Below, piece by piece: positions 15,990-25,654 of a DNA stretch of 64,000 nucleotides. Below the pieces are notes generated by a model. That model had not been told where the DNA came from and ran no database searches. It was given only the letters and a program-made list of their open reading frames with translations. The translations under genes and the position numbers were made by a program. Every line of letters starts with the position of its first letter. Position 1 is the stretch's first letter. This DNA comes from Paenibacillus sanguinis 2301083 = DSM 16941. GTDB lineage: Bacteria; Bacillota; Bacilli; Paenibacillales; Paenibacillaceae. The DNA lies in assembly GCF_000374825.1 (NCBI RefSeq), contig NZ_KB895384.1, positions 1-64,000 on the forward strand. The letters run 5' to 3'.

Positions 15990-17369
15990 GTGTTCAAGAA
16001 AAAGGGCTGGTTTATCATTTTGTCACTGATGCTGGTGTTGTCTGTCGTCCTGGCAGGCTGCGGCGGCAATACGGAGGGCGAGAACGGCGGTACGGCTGCA
16101 AATTCGGGAAATTCCGGGAAAACGAAGGAATTGACATTTATGTACCGTGGCGGCACGGATGAACAGAAAGCCTACAGCGCCGTCGTCAAGAAATTTGAAG
16201 AGGATCATCCCGGCGTCAAAATAAAAATCGTTGTTACAGCCGCTGACCAGTATGCAACCAAGCTTAAGGCTGCCATTACCGGCAACAAGGTGCCTGATGT
16301 ATTCTATTTTGAATCCGGCGATACCAAGGCATATGTTCATAATGATATTCTGCTGAACCTGACGCCTTATGTGGAGGACAACCCGGAAATCAATCTTGAT
16401 AATATGTGGAAATATGGACTTGATCTATATCGCTATGACGGAAATATGGCAGGTCAAGGCGATCTATACGGTATGCCTAAGGATGTAGGTCCTTTTGCGC
16501 TTGGCTATAACAAAACGATGTTTGAAAAGGAAGGCATTCCGCTGCCTGATCCCGACAAGCCCTACACCTGGCAGGAGTTTGTCGACGTGGCCAAGCAACT
16601 GACCAAGGACACGAACGGCGATGGCAAGCCAGATCAATACGGTACCGGGTTCAACGTCAACTGGGTGCTGCAATCTCTGGTATGGAGCAATGGGGCAGAT
16701 TGGATTGATGAGTCGAAAAAGAAGGTTACGATTGATGATCCGAAATTTGCGGAAGCGCTGCAGTTTTTTGCTGATATGCAAAACGTTTATCAGGTTACGC
16801 CTTCCGCGACGGATGCGCAAACACTGGACACTTACCAACGCTGGATGAAGGGCGAGCTCGCCTTCTTCCCGGTAGGACCATGGGATATGAGTACGTACGA
16901 AACCTTGCCTTTTGAATATGATCTGATGCCTTATCCGGCCGGCTCCACCGGCAAATCGGCCACATGGACCGGCTCGCTTGGTATCGGTGCATCCGCAAAA
17001 ACAAAATATCCTGAAGAAGCCGTAGCATTGATCAACTACCTGACGGCCTCCAAGGAAGGGATGAAAATGCTGGTGGATGCAAAGGTTCAAATTCCCAACA
17101 TGATTGATATGGCTCAGGAATGGGCTGCCGATACTTCGACCAAGCCGGAGAACAAACAGGAGTTTCTTGATATCGTGGGGGAATACGGCCGGGTACTGCC
17201 GGGCCACTACACTTGGACCTCTGAATGGTATGATCTGTTCTTTACCGATATCCAGCCCGTGCTGGATGGCAAGGTCAGCGCCGCCGATTACGTAAAGCAG
17301 GAACAGCCAAAGATGCAAAAGCTGCTGGACAAAGCTATCGAGGCGGAAGCAAAGGCGAAAGCCAAGTAA
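15990..17369 (+). CDS. Sugar ABC transporter substrate-binding lipoprotein
   Basis: A 459-residue extracellular solute-binding protein of family 1 (MsmE/AraN type). The lipoprotein signal is clear ([16 protein letters not shown], Cys near residue 23). The mature part begins after a Gly/Asn/Ser spacer with [20 protein letters not shown] and includes [20 protein letters not shown]. It should capture arabino-oligosaccharides or a related sugar at the membrane surface. The GTG start has AGGAGGGG upstream. Two permease genes and two GH43 genes follow; no ATPase gene is near, so a shared MsmX-like ATPase is probably used. Confidence 0.9.
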   Translation: MFKKKGWFIILSLMLVLSVVLAGCGGNTEGENGGTAANSGNSGKTKELTFMYRGGTDEQKAYSAVVKKFEEDHPGVKIKIVVTAADQYATKLKAAITGNKVPDVFYFESGDTKAYVHNDILLNLTPYVEDNPEINLDNMWKYGLDLYRYDGNMAGQGDLYGMPKDVGPFALGYNKTMFEKEGIPLPDPDKPYTWQEFVDVAKQLTKDTNGDGKPDQYGTGFNVNWVLQSLVWSNGADWIDESKKKVTIDDPKFAEALQFFADMQNVYQVTPSATDAQTLDTYQRWMKGELAFFPVGPWDMSTYETLPFEYDLMPYPAGSTGKSATWTGSLGIGASAKTKYPEEAVALINYLTASKEGMKMLVDAKVQIPNMIDMAQEWAADTSTKPENKQEFLDIVGEYGRVLPGHYTWTSEWYDLFFTDIQPVLDGKVSAADYVKQEQPKMQKLLDKAIEAEAKAKAK

Positions 17370-17489
17370 GCTTTAACAGGACTTTGGTTTTCCATTAATC
17401 CAGTGGAAATGATGCTAGTTTTCTTGCGCTGCATAGACCAAGGGACTAGCATCATTTTCATGCTGGCATCCGAATAAGAGGTGACCTTC

Positions 17490-18383
17490 ATGCAAAAGCA
17501 GACTAAATCACGTCTGTACCGGAAAGAAATGATTTACGGTTGGCTGTTTATTTTGCCGCCTGTCCTGGGCTTCCTGTTCTTTACCCTGTTTCCTGTATTG
17601 TATTCCTTCTATGGTTCCTTGACAGACTGGGACGGACTAGGCCAGTTTAACTTCATTGGTCTAAGCAATTTCAAAGAATTGTTGTCAGACGAATTGTTCC
17701 ACAAAGCTGCCTTCAACACCGTATTTATGATGCTGGGCATTCCGATCGGTCTGTTTCTGGCTCTGCTGGTTGCGCTTGGACTGAATCGGGGCATCCCGGG
17801 GACAACAACGTTTCGGGTTATTTATTATATCCCGGTCATTTCTTCACTCGCGGCCATCTCTATTATGTGGAGCTGGGCCTATAACGGAGACTACGGACTG
17901 GTCAATCAATTTCTCGATATGCTCGGGATTCAGGGTCCTAACTGGCTGATGAACAAGTATTACGTCAAGCCGGCCATTATGCTGATGGCGATCTGGAAGG
18001 GGCTGGGCTATACAATGCTCTTGTATCTGGCCGCACTGCAAAGTGTTCCGCGTTCCTATTATGAAGCGGCCGAGCTGGATGGAGCGAACGGGCTGAAGGC
18101 TTTTCGTCATATCACCTGGCCCATGGTGAAGCCGGTTACTTTCTTTATTGTCGTGACGAATATCATCAGCGGCTCGCAGATTTTTACGGAAATCAACATT
18201 ATGACCAGTACGGGTGGTCCTGAATATTCCTCCGCATCGGTTGTGTTCTATATCTGGCAGAAGGCTTTCGACAACTTCCAGATGGGATATGCCTCCGCTA
18301 TGGCCGTCATCCTGGGGATATTCATCTTTATTGTTACCCTGATTCAATTCAGAATGAACGAAAAATCATCCTATGAGTCGTGA
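17490..18383 (+). CDS. Sugar ABC transporter permease (MsmF/AraP type)
   Basis: A 297-residue inner-membrane permease with six predicted helices; the first is at about 18-40 (IFPPVLGFLF-like). The EAA loop is visible near residue 190 (YYEAAELDGANGLKAFRHIT), the contact for the ATPase. ATG 17490 is preferred over an upstream GTG because AAGAGGTG lies six bases before it. It is the first of the permease pair and is followed after 18 bases by the second. Confidence 0.9.
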   Translation: MQKQTKSRLYRKEMIYGWLFILPPVLGFLFFTLFPVLYSFYGSLTDWDGLGQFNFIGLSNFKELLSDELFHKAAFNTVFMMLGIPIGLFLALLVALGLNRGIPGTTTFRVIYYIPVISSLAAISIMWSWAYNGDYGLVNQFLDMLGIQGPNWLMNKYYVKPAIMLMAIWKGLGYTMLLYLAALQSVPRSYYEAAELDGANGLKAFRHITWPMVKPVTFFIVVTNIISGSQIFTEINIMTSTGGPEYSSASVVFYIWQKAFDNFQMGYASAMAVILGIFIFIVTLIQFRMNEKSSYES

Positions 18384-18401
18384 TCGAACGGAAAGGAGCA
18401 T

Positions 18402-19250
18402 ATGAACATGTCCCATTCATCCAGAGTCAAGCTGACGAATACAATCATTTTTACTTTGCTGGCCATCGGAGCGATCGCGATGATTGCGCCGCTGTTATGG
18501 ATGCTGTCTACCTCAATCAAACAGAAGGCCGATGTGTTCTCGCTGCCCCCGGTATGGATTCCCAAGGTTCCGCAGTGGGGCAAATATTTGGAAATATGGA
18601 CAGCCGGACCTTTGCTGAGCGGGATCAAGAACAGCGCGGTGATCGCTATCTCTGTTACGATTATTGGCACATTCACCTCCAGCCTGGCGGCGTTCTCTTT
18701 CTCTAAGCTGAAATTTCCAGGGAAAAATATTATTTTTCTCATGCTGCTGACGGCCTTGATGGTTCCTTATCCGGCTGTCATGATTCCCCAATTCATGATG
18801 TTCTCCAAGGTTGGCTGGGTAGATACATTGCTCCCACTGATTGTGCCAGGGCTGTTCGGCAATATCGTCATGATTTTCTTCCTTCGGCAGTATTTGATCA
18901 GTGTGCCAAATGAAGTGCTGGAAGCGGCAAAAATTGATGGGAGCTCCTATTTTCGGCTGTTCTCCACCATTACATTTCCACTGATCAAGCCGGCGGTGGC
19001 TGCTCAGCTTATTTTGTGGTTTATGGGGATCTGGAATGATTACCTGGCGCCGATTATTTACTTGACCTCGCCGGAGAAGCAAACGCTGCAGCTTGTCATC
19101 GCTAACTTTAACGCGCAATATGCGATACAGACGGACTATCCGCTCATTATGGCGGCCTCTGTAGTTGCCTTGCTGCCGGTATTGACCATTTTCCTCGTGT
19201 TCCAGAAACAAATTATCGAGTCGGTTGCTATTTCCGGAGTCAAGGGATAG
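18402..19250 (+). CDS. Sugar ABC transporter permease (MsmG/AraQ type)
   Basis: A 282-residue permease of the MalG-like family, the second half of the pair. It opens with a cytoplasmic tail and a helix (TIIFTLLAIGAIAMIAPLLW), then TSIKQKADVFSLPPVWIPKV, and has the EAA loop near 175 (VLEAAKIDGSSYFRLFSTIT). GAAAGGAG precedes the ATG. It lies between its partner and the GH43 arabinanase gene, so import and degradation genes are likely one transcript. Confidence 0.9.
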   Translation: MNMSHSSRVKLTNTIIFTLLAIGAIAMIAPLLWMLSTSIKQKADVFSLPPVWIPKVPQWGKYLEIWTAGPLLSGIKNSAVIAISVTIIGTFTSSLAAFSFSKLKFPGKNIIFLMLLTALMVPYPAVMIPQFMMFSKVGWVDTLLPLIVPGLFGNIVMIFFLRQYLISVPNEVLEAAKIDGSSYFRLFSTITFPLIKPAVAAQLILWFMGIWNDYLAPIIYLTSPEKQTLQLVIANFNAQYAIQTDYPLIMAASVVALLPVLTIFLVFQKQIIESVAISGVKG

Positions 19251-19285
19251 ACCACGGAACCGCAGAGAATGTGGAGATGGATGTG

Positions 19286-20731
19286 ATGACCGTGATTCAT
19301 GTGATAAACAAAAGGAGGGTGCTGTCTATAATGCTGCTGCTGCTGCTTGGCATGGGAGGATGCTCCAAAGGGCATGCAACCGGGGTGCTGTTCCCGGAAC
19401 CACCTGATGCGACTGCGATGTACGATACAACAGTGCTTCATAATGAAGCGAAATGGACCGTCAACAATGCTCATGATCCTGGCGTAATCAGGACAGATCA
19501 GGGCTGCTATATCTTCTCAACCGATGTGAAGGTTGGCGGCGAGCCCAAGCCTGGCGTGATGGTTCGCAAATCCGCTGATTTGATTCATTGGACGTGGGTT
19601 GGCCGCGCTTTGCCAGGGATTCCTGCGGAAGCGCTGGCCTGGACGGGAGCAACGAACCTGTGGGCGCCGGACATTGTGTATCACGATGGGGAGTACCGGT
19701 TGTATTATTCCGCCTCCACCTTTGGAAGCAGACAATCGATGATCGGCTTAGCCGTTTCGGAGTCCATTGAAGGCCCGTGGACGGATCAGGGCGTAGTTAT
19801 CAAGACGCGGGCCGATGATCCGCTAAATGCGATCGACCCTAATGTAATCACGGATCATGAGGGACGGATGTGGATGGTATACGGCTCCTTTTTCGGGGGG
19901 ATTCACATCATCGAGCTTGATCCGGCAACAGGCAAGCCCAAGGAAGAAGGCTTCGGCAAGCTCGTTGCCGCGCGCGATATGGCTAGTGAGGACGGGGCAG
20001 TGGAGGGGCCTTATATCATTTATAACGAGAAGTTCAAGAAGTACTATCTGTTTGTGTCCTATGATTCGTTGTTTGAGGATTATAACGTTCGGGTAGCCCG
20101 GTCCGATTCGATCACGGGGCCTTATGTGGATTATAACAGGCGGGAGATGACGGATACGGCGTTTGAACCGCAGTTCGCCGTAGGCACGAAGCTGCTGGGC
20201 GGCTATAAATTTGGCGAAGCGGAAGGATGGATCGCTCCAGGCCACAATTCGGTGCTGAAAGAACGCGATAGCTATTATATCGTTCACCATGCTCGCGGAG
20301 AGGCTGACAAGAACTGGTCTTATCTTCATGTTCGGAAAATGCTGTGGACAGAGGATGGCTGGCCAGTTGTATCCCCGGAGCGTTATGCCGGAGAGACAGA
20401 GCAGGATATCCCTGAAGCGATGCTGGCCGGGGAATGGGAACGCCTGGAGCATGATCCGTTTATCGACGGGCAGAACGAATCAAGCCAGCTTGTGCTGCTG
20501 CAAACCGGCAAAACAGAGGGCAGTCGGGGCAGCGGCTCCTGGAGCTTTGACGGTCAAAGAACGCTAACGTTGACCTGGGAGGATGTCGAGGCTGGCGCCG
20601 GACGGGTCGAGCAGGTGCAGGTGGTGCCGGCCTGGGATTGGGAACGAAATGCCGGAGCATTGGTATATACGGGCCTTAACGATGAAGGAGTTGCAGTCTG
20701 GGCGAAGCAAATATCCCGGACGAACGAGTGA
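19286..20731 (+). CDS. GH43 endo-arabinanase, lipoprotein
   Basis: About 481 residues, secreted as a lipoprotein (RRVLSIMLLLLLGMGGCSKG). The catalytic domain matches GH43 arabinan endo-1,5-alpha-L-arabinosidases: general base D near residue 64 (NNAHDPGVI), D184 (NAIDPNVI) and acid E240 (VEGPYII), plus TNLWAPDIVYHDGEYRLYYS and MVYGSFFGGIHIIELDP. The enzyme cuts the alpha-1,5-arabinan backbone outside the membrane. A C-terminal beta-rich domain follows from about 385. The start is uncertain: in-frame GTG 19271 and ATG 19331 also exist, but 19286 gives a normal signal with Lys and Arg before the hydrophobic core. The products would feed the importer encoded just upstream. Confidence 0.88.
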   Translation: MTVIHVINKRRVLSIMLLLLLGMGGCSKGHATGVLFPEPPDATAMYDTTVLHNEAKWTVNNAHDPGVIRTDQGCYIFSTDVKVGGEPKPGVMVRKSADLIHWTWVGRALPGIPAEALAWTGATNLWAPDIVYHDGEYRLYYSASTFGSRQSMIGLAVSESIEGPWTDQGVVIKTRADDPLNAIDPNVITDHEGRMWMVYGSFFGGIHIIELDPATGKPKEEGFGKLVAARDMASEDGAVEGPYIIYNEKFKKYYLFVSYDSLFEDYNVRVARSDSITGPYVDYNRREMTDTAFEPQFAVGTKLLGGYKFGEAEGWIAPGHNSVLKERDSYYIVHHARGEADKNWSYLHVRKMLWTEDGWPVVSPERYAGETEQDIPEAMLAGEWERLEHDPFIDGQNESSQLVLLQTGKTEGSRGSGSWSFDGQRTLTLTWEDVEAGAGRVEQVQVVPAWDWERNAGALVYTGLNDEGVAVWAKQISRTNE

Positions 20732-20771
20732 CGACAAGCAGGCTCATTATTTGTAAAAAGGAGAAACCGAG

Positions 20772-21737
20772 ATGACGACAAAAAGAGAATATATGAACCC
20801 GATTGTGGAGCAGCGAGCTGATCCCTGGATTTACAAGCATACGGACGGATATTATTATTTCACCGCTTCGGTGCCGGAGTTTGACCGGATTGAGGTGCGG
20901 CGCTCCATTACGATTCAGGGGCTGAAGCACGCTCCTGCAAAAACGGTATGGCGCAAATATGCAGCAGGGCCGCTTAGTGCAAACATCTGGGCGCCGGAGC
21001 TTCATTATATTCGGGGCAAATGGTACATCTATTTTGCCGCAGCGCGAACGACTGAGACGAAGGACGGCTTGTTCGATCATCGCATGTACGTGCTGGAGAC
21101 GGAGGCGGACAATCCGCTTGAAGGAGAATGGATCGAGAAGGGGCAGGTGCGAACTCGATGGGAATCCTTTGCGTTGGATGCAACCGTCTTTGAGCATCGC
21201 GGGGATTTGTATTATGTTTGGGCTCAAAAGGATCCCGCGATCGCGGGCAATTCCAATCTGTACATTTCCAAAATGCACAATCCATGGACGCTGATCGGTG
21301 AACAGTCGATGATTTCCACGCCGGAATATGACTGGGAGAAAATCGGCTTCCTCGTCAATGAGGGGGCGGCCGTATTGAAACGAAATGGCCGTATCTTTAT
21401 CGCTTATTCGGCGAGTGCGACGGACCACAACTATTGCATGGGCTTGTTATCCGCAGCGGAGGATGCGGATTTGCTGGACCCGGCTGCATGGGCCAAGTCC
21501 CCGGTACCAGTGTTCCAAACCAGTGAGGAGACGGGACAGTACGGTCCGGGTCATAACAGCTTTACTGTCTCGGAGGAAGGGGAGGATGTTCTGGTCTATC
21601 ATGCCCGGAATTACAAGGAGATTGCCGGAGATCCGCTTTATGACCCCAATCGGCATACTCGTGCGCAGCTGTTCGGCTGGCACGAGGACGGCACACCGGA
21701 TTTTGACGTTCCGGTGAAGGATCACACTGCGAAATAA
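20772..21737 (+). CDS. GH43 exo-alpha-L-arabinofuranosidase, cytoplasmic
   Basis: A 321-residue GH43 enzyme without a signal peptide. Catalytic residues are readable: D17 (QRADPWIYKH), D136 (FALDATVF) and E197 (LVNEGAAVL). IWAPELHYIRGKWYIYFAAA is typical of exo-acting arabinofuranosidases that release arabinose from imported oligosaccharides; beta-xylosidase activity cannot be excluded. AAAAGGAG lies nine bases upstream. It ends the arabinan operon, which thus has outer endo-cleavage, import and inner exo-cleavage. A hairpin follows. Confidence 0.88.
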   Translation: MTTKREYMNPIVEQRADPWIYKHTDGYYYFTASVPEFDRIEVRRSITIQGLKHAPAKTVWRKYAAGPLSANIWAPELHYIRGKWYIYFAAARTTETKDGLFDHRMYVLETEADNPLEGEWIEKGQVRTRWESFALDATVFEHRGDLYYVWAQKDPAIAGNSNLYISKMHNPWTLIGEQSMISTPEYDWEKIGFLVNEGAAVLKRNGRIFIAYSASATDHNYCMGLLSAAEDADLLDPAAWAKSPVPVFQTSEETGQYGPGHNSFTVSEEGEDVLVYHARNYKEIAGDPLYDPNRHTRAQLFGWHEDGTPDFDVPVKDHTAK

Positions 21738-21760
21738 ATATCGGACTGGGGTGGATGAGG

Positions 21761-21781
21761 ACCGCACGGATGTCGTGCGGT
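21761..21781 (+). terminator. Hairpin after the arabinan operon
   Basis: ACCGCACG, loop GATGT, CGTGCGGT: a perfect eight-pair GC-rich stem 23 bases after the GH43 stop. The following ATAACATTTATAATTT is only weakly T-rich, so termination may be partial, or it may serve the convergent gene too. Confidence 0.55.
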
Positions 21782-21811
21782 ATAACATTTATAATTTAGT
21801 TGCCTCTGATA

Positions 21812-22558
21812 TCAAGATGAAATAGGTTTAACTTCAATTTGATCTGCAACCAATTCATTCCTGGCACTGTCAAATTTATAAGTGACATTGAAATCACACA
21901 CATATGCAGTAGTCCCGGGTACTGCTGCCCCAAGGGTTAATTTTATTTTTTGATTTTCTAATGAATAAATATATACGCCACCAAACCCAAGGCTATCCTG
22001 TTTTTGATCTGGCGCTGCGTCAAACCCATAATTAAAGTTATATTCTTTTCCTTGCGCTTTTGCTGAAATTGCTAACGTATCGTCTCCTTTTTTAGCAACA
22101 TGGGTTTCAATCTGATCAGAAACAATCTCATCATAGCTTTGGACCTTAATTTCGGAAAGATCCCCGGCGCTAACGACATGAATATCATAATTGCTTAAGC
22201 CTGTTCCTCGCCCAGTCTGGATGATAATTACGGCTTCTTCTTTTCCATCGCCTGTAACATCCGTATAGAATACCTGCGGGGCAGTTCCAGTATCAATAGG
22301 GACATTCCAAGAAAAGTCTTTTTTATTGCCGTTAATGTCCAGTGTTACCCCATCGGTGTTTGTATAAAATTTAACTTTTTCATCCTCTGAAGATGCAAGC
22401 AATTTCAATTTTGCATCCGTAGCTTGCCCTAGCTGTGTTGATACTTGTTTACTGGGAGACTCGCTCACACCCTCCTTAACCGTTGCAGGCTTATCTGATC
22501 CGCACCCTGAAAGCAAAACAACACTCAACACCATCAATACACCAAGCTCTTTGTTCAA
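21812..22558 (-). CDS. Lipoprotein of unknown function with VCBS-like repeat
   Basis: A 248-residue exported lipoprotein (LGVLMVLSVVLLSGCGSD, Cys at residue 19). After a low-complexity Ser/Thr/Lys spacer the body is beta-rich and contains VFYTDVTGDGKEEAVIIIQT near 92-112, a calcium-binding FG-GAP/VCBS-like motif. No enzyme motif is seen. It is read opposite to the sugar genes and stands alone. Similar proteins are common in Paenibacillus surface proteomes; the role is unknown. Confidence 0.75.
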   Translation of the reverse strand: MNKELGVLMVLSVVLLSGCGSDKPATVKEGVSESPSKQVSTQLGQATDAKLKLLASSEDEKVKFYTNTDGVTLDINGNKKDFSWNVPIDTGTAPQVFYTDVTGDGKEEAVIIIQTGRGTGLSNYDIHVVSAGDLSEIKVQSYDEIVSDQIETHVAKKGDDTLAISAKAQGKEYNFNYGFDAAPDQKQDSLGFGGVYIYSLENQKIKLTLGAAVPGTTAYVCDFNVTYKFDSARNELVADQIEVKPISS

Positions 22559-22601
22559 CCCTAAAATCTCCTTTCGTCCACCTAGCAGAAATTATATCAG
22601 A

Positions 22602-22660
22602 GCCAAGAAAGCTGCACTGTAAGCATATACTGGTTCGCCTTTGGGAATGATTTCTACCTT
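22602..22660 (+). repeat. Fragment of palindromic intergenic repeat A
   Basis: CCAAGAAAGCTGCA, then AAGC...GTTCGCCTTTGGGAATG and ATTTCTACC. The same order occurs in the full-length copy at 56520-56680 and partly at 28070-28227. The terminal arms are missing here, so it is a truncated copy between the lipoprotein and the response regulator. Confidence 0.65.
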
Positions 22661-22776
22661 AGTATACTACTCAAATGATAGAAACAGGAAATGATTTAAT
22701 CTGACATTCATCAAAATAGTGCTACAATTGAACATGATAATGCTTGTTGTGAATTCCAAAACTATTCTATAATTAA

Positions 22777-22791
22777 ATGTAAACGCTTTAT
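22777..22791 (+). promoter_or_regulatory. Candidate cre site upstream of response regulator
   Basis: ATGTAAACGCTTTAT fits the CcpA consensus WTGNAANCGNWNNCW with one mismatch (A for C near the end). It lies 47 bases before the response-regulator start, compatible with catabolite control of the two-component system. Confidence 0.45.
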
Positions 22792-22837
22792 ACTGCTCGC
22801 TGGAAGGTCTAATACAATTTTCCGGCTGGAGGAATGC

Positions 22838-24397
22838 ATGATGATTAAAGTGCTCATTGTTGATGATGAACCCAAGCTCCGTGAAGGTTTGCGAACTTTC
22901 ATCGATTGGGAGGCCGAGGGGTATCAGGTTGTAGATACGGCGGTCAACGGGAACGACGCGTTGAATAAATATAAATTAGAGCACCCGGATTTGGTGTTAG
23001 CTGACATTCGCATGCCTGGCATGGATGGGCTTCAATTGATTCAGCGATTGCGTATGCAGGACCCGCTCCTGCATATTTTAATTCTCAGCGGTTACGCTGA
23101 CTTCAATTATGCCAAGACCGCGATGACCCAACGCGCCGACGGCTATTTGCTCAAACCGGTCGATGAGGATGAACTGCTGAACTATTTACGCAACATCAAA
23201 CGAGTGATCGAGGAAGAGAAGGCTTCTGAGCAATGGAAGCGGGTGACTTCTGACTGGAGTCGTGAAGCCCTGATTCAATCCATCCTTACGGACTCTGGTC
23301 TTGCGGAAGAGGAGTCGGCTTCGTTATATGAGCGAGCCGGGCAAGTAGGCATTGAAGGCAAAGTATTCCAGATTATGTTGCTCTCGCTTCAGGCCGAGGG
23401 AGAAGCGGAGACACGTACGGATGCAGCAGCACGTAAGGTTTTGATGCAGTTGTTTGAGGAATCCGGACGAGGTTGGGTATTCGCCATTCATACCAAGCTG
23501 GGCGTGCTTCTTAAAGAGCCGTTGCTGTCGGTGGAGACCGAGGGTATCTATCGTAGCATCGGCCAGACACTTAGCAGTTATGGCGCATATTTCTCGATAG
23601 CCTTGGGCGAAAAGGTGAGCAGCCTCAAGGAGCTTTACCACTCTTACCGCACCGCGTATGATCTAATCCGGCAGCAGTTTGTGCTGGATCAGGGAGAGAT
23701 CTTGACTCCAGCTATGCTGCAATCCAGTGCTCCGACCAGACAGGGGGATGCACGATTGGCTGAGGAACTGAGCGATCAGCTATACTTTGCCGTGGATATT
23801 GCCAATCGTACAGCGGTGAAGACGCTGTTGCCTGAGCTTGGGCAGTTGTATCTCGCTCAAGCGTTGTCCGAGATAGAAATCAAGGACCGGTTTGTCGAAC
23901 TGCTCACAACGATTTTACACAAGGTACTTGATCAATCTTCGGGTTTGCAAAGTCGGCAAAAGGAATTTACCGGGACTTTTGTTGAAATGCAGAAGGCACA
24001 AACTATTCTGGAGTTGTATGAAAAGGCGGAAGGTCTGCTGGAGCAGCTTATGAACCAGCTTGGAGAAGACGGCAAGCATCGTGAAGTCAAAATTATGTTA
24101 GATCTGATTCATCGCAACTACAATGAAAGCTTGAAGCTTGAGACATTATCAGGCATTTTCAATTATAATAGCGCCTATCTAGGCAAGCTGTTCAAGAATA
24201 CGACGGGAGAATACTTTAATACGTATATCGATAAGGTGCGGATTGAGAAAGCCAAGGAATTGCTGGAGGAAGGACTCAAGGTCTATCAGGTAGCCAAAAA
24301 GGTTGGGTACACGAATGTGGACTATTTTCATAGCAAATTCCGCAAATATGTCGGGCTCAGTCCAACTGCTTACCGCAAGCAGTCCGATCATGCATAA
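22838..24397 (+). CDS. YesN-type response regulator, AraC output
   Basis: A 519-residue response regulator. The receiver domain (1-120) has VLIVDDEPKLREGL, the phosphorylation site D56 in LADIRMPGMDG and a conserved Lys (LLKPVDED). A long middle region of about 280 residues follows, then a C-terminal AraC HTH pair (about 410-515: LETLSGIFNYNSAYLGKLFK, VAKKVGYTNVDYFHSKFRKY). GGAGG lies seven bases before the ATGATG. The usual YesM kinase partner is not adjacent; the nearest is at 28292, past the AraC and GH31 genes. It probably activates carbohydrate genes when its kinase senses a sugar. Confidence 0.92.
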   Translation: MMIKVLIVDDEPKLREGLRTFIDWEAEGYQVVDTAVNGNDALNKYKLEHPDLVLADIRMPGMDGLQLIQRLRMQDPLLHILILSGYADFNYAKTAMTQRADGYLLKPVDEDELLNYLRNIKRVIEEEKASEQWKRVTSDWSREALIQSILTDSGLAEEESASLYERAGQVGIEGKVFQIMLLSLQAEGEAETRTDAAARKVLMQLFEESGRGWVFAIHTKLGVLLKEPLLSVETEGIYRSIGQTLSSYGAYFSIALGEKVSSLKELYHSYRTAYDLIRQQFVLDQGEILTPAMLQSSAPTRQGDARLAEELSDQLYFAVDIANRTAVKTLLPELGQLYLAQALSEIEIKDRFVELLTTILHKVLDQSSGLQSRQKEFTGTFVEMQKAQTILELYEKAEGLLEQLMNQLGEDGKHREVKIMLDLIHRNYNESLKLETLSGIFNYNSAYLGKLFKNTTGEYFNTYIDKVRIEKAKELLEEGLKVYQVAKKVGYTNVDYFHSKFRKYVGLSPTAYRKQSDHA

Positions 24398-24527
24398 TAG
24401 ACGAGAATTTGTTCTTCCGATCAGAAAAATGGAACTTTAATAATCCAATTAACGACTCAAGTATTATAGATAGTAAGTTGTTTGAAACTTTAAGTCAAAG
24501 AAAAGCCCTGGTTCTATTAAATGAATT

Positions 24528-24588
24528 GCACCCCTTAGAATAGACATTGGAAAACCCTCGGGTTATTCCGGTGAAATCTAAGGGGTGC
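24528..24588. terminator. Bidirectional terminator between convergent genes
   Basis: GCACCCCTTAGA at 24528-24539 pairs with TCTAAGGGGTGC at 24577-24588, with an inner AACCC/GGGTT hairpin in the loop. TTTTAG follows on the right. It sits between the response regulator and the convergent AraC gene and can serve both. Confidence 0.65.
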
Positions 24589-24611
24589 TTTTAGTAGCAA
24601 AATGACACCAA

Positions 24612-25505
24612 TCAGGAGTTCAGCTTCTTGCGGAATTCAGAGGGTGCACAATTCATCGCCTTGCGAAACACACGAATAAAATAACTGATATTATCAAACC
24701 CCACCTCCAGCGCCACATCCGAAATTTTACGCTCAGGATTGCGCAGCATTTCGGCTGCTTGTCGGATCCGGTAGGAATTAATGTAGTCTACCGGCGTTTG
24801 CCGAGTCATTGACTTGAAGAAGCGGCAGAACTGGCCTTCACTCATAGGAATCAAGGACGCCAGTTCTGCCAGGCGAATCGGCTGACTATAATGGTCCTGT
24901 ATATGAAGAATTACCGTTTTGAGCCGATCGATTTTGGAGGACTCGCTGCGGGTGGCCGTGGAGGCGCGGCTAACAGCCCGGCCTTCCGCGGCAATTTCCG
25001 CCAGCATTAAATAAAGATGCCCTTTGACTACACCTTCATAGCCCCGCGTCTCATTACTGCAGCTATGCATCATCGCCAGGAGATGATCCAGCAGCGAGCT
25101 GTCCGCTGCCGAGTCGCGGCGCAGATGTCGAGGGAAGGTGGCTCTGCGCTCCTGTAAAGGCAACACCAGATTCTCCTGAACGGCATCATAATGAGCGCTG
25201 GCCAGAAGCTGAGTGTCGAAGACAAGAGAGAAGAAGGTACAGCCTTCGTTGCCGTGAGCATGGGCGGCATGAATGTCGCCGCCATCAATGAAGACGGCTT
25301 GTCCGGCGCGCACCGGGAAGTAATCGGTATCTACCTGGAACAATGTTTCGCCCTCCAGACAATAGAAGAACTCAGGCTCATCGTGCCAATGGCAATCAAT
25401 AACATGTTCACCTGGACCGTATCGATACCAATAGGTACCGAAGGGAAGCTGCTGACTTCCATGATGCTTGATTTCTTTTAACGAACGGCGAAGCGCTTGA
25501 TCCAT
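24612..25505 (-). CDS. AraC-family regulator with cupin sensor
   Basis: A 297-residue regulator. The N-terminal 100 residues form a cupin-like sugar pocket (DCHWHDEPEFFYCLEGETLF; AVFIDGGDIHAAHAHG), and the C-terminal 100 are the double HTH (QPIRLAELASLIPMSEGQFC; KISDVALEVGFDNISYFIRV). It is divergent from the GH31 alpha-xylosidase gene with a 149-base promoter space, a usual layout for a regulator and its target. The inducer is unknown; a xylose-containing oligosaccharide is a reasonable guess from the target. Confidence 0.92.
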   Translation of the reverse strand: MDQALRRSLKEIKHHGSQQLPFGTYWYRYGPGEHVIDCHWHDEPEFFYCLEGETLFQVDTDYFPVRAGQAVFIDGGDIHAAHAHGNEGCTFFSLVFDTQLLASAHYDAVQENLVLPLQERRATFPRHLRRDSAADSSLLDHLLAMMHSCSNETRGYEGVVKGHLYLMLAEIAAEGRAVSRASTATRSESSKIDRLKTVILHIQDHYSQPIRLAELASLIPMSEGQFCRFFKSMTRQTPVDYINSYRIRQAAEMLRNPERKISDVALEVGFDNISYFIRVFRKAMNCAPSEFRKKLNS

Positions 25506-25654
25506 GTGAGTTCACCTCGTCAAAATAGTGTTATATTTTCGTTTGATTATGTTAGTTAATAAACCATAGTATCAGTATAATGCAAGTATAGGACGTTTTC
25601 TATTGAAAGACAATGTCCATCTCACTTTGTAAATGAGAAAGGCGGTTAGGTAAC

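Noticed and set aside
24398-24611. Possible riboswitch or T-box in the long hairpin region
   Set aside because: The structure lies between convergent genes and is explained as a two-way terminator; no known riboswitch core was seen.
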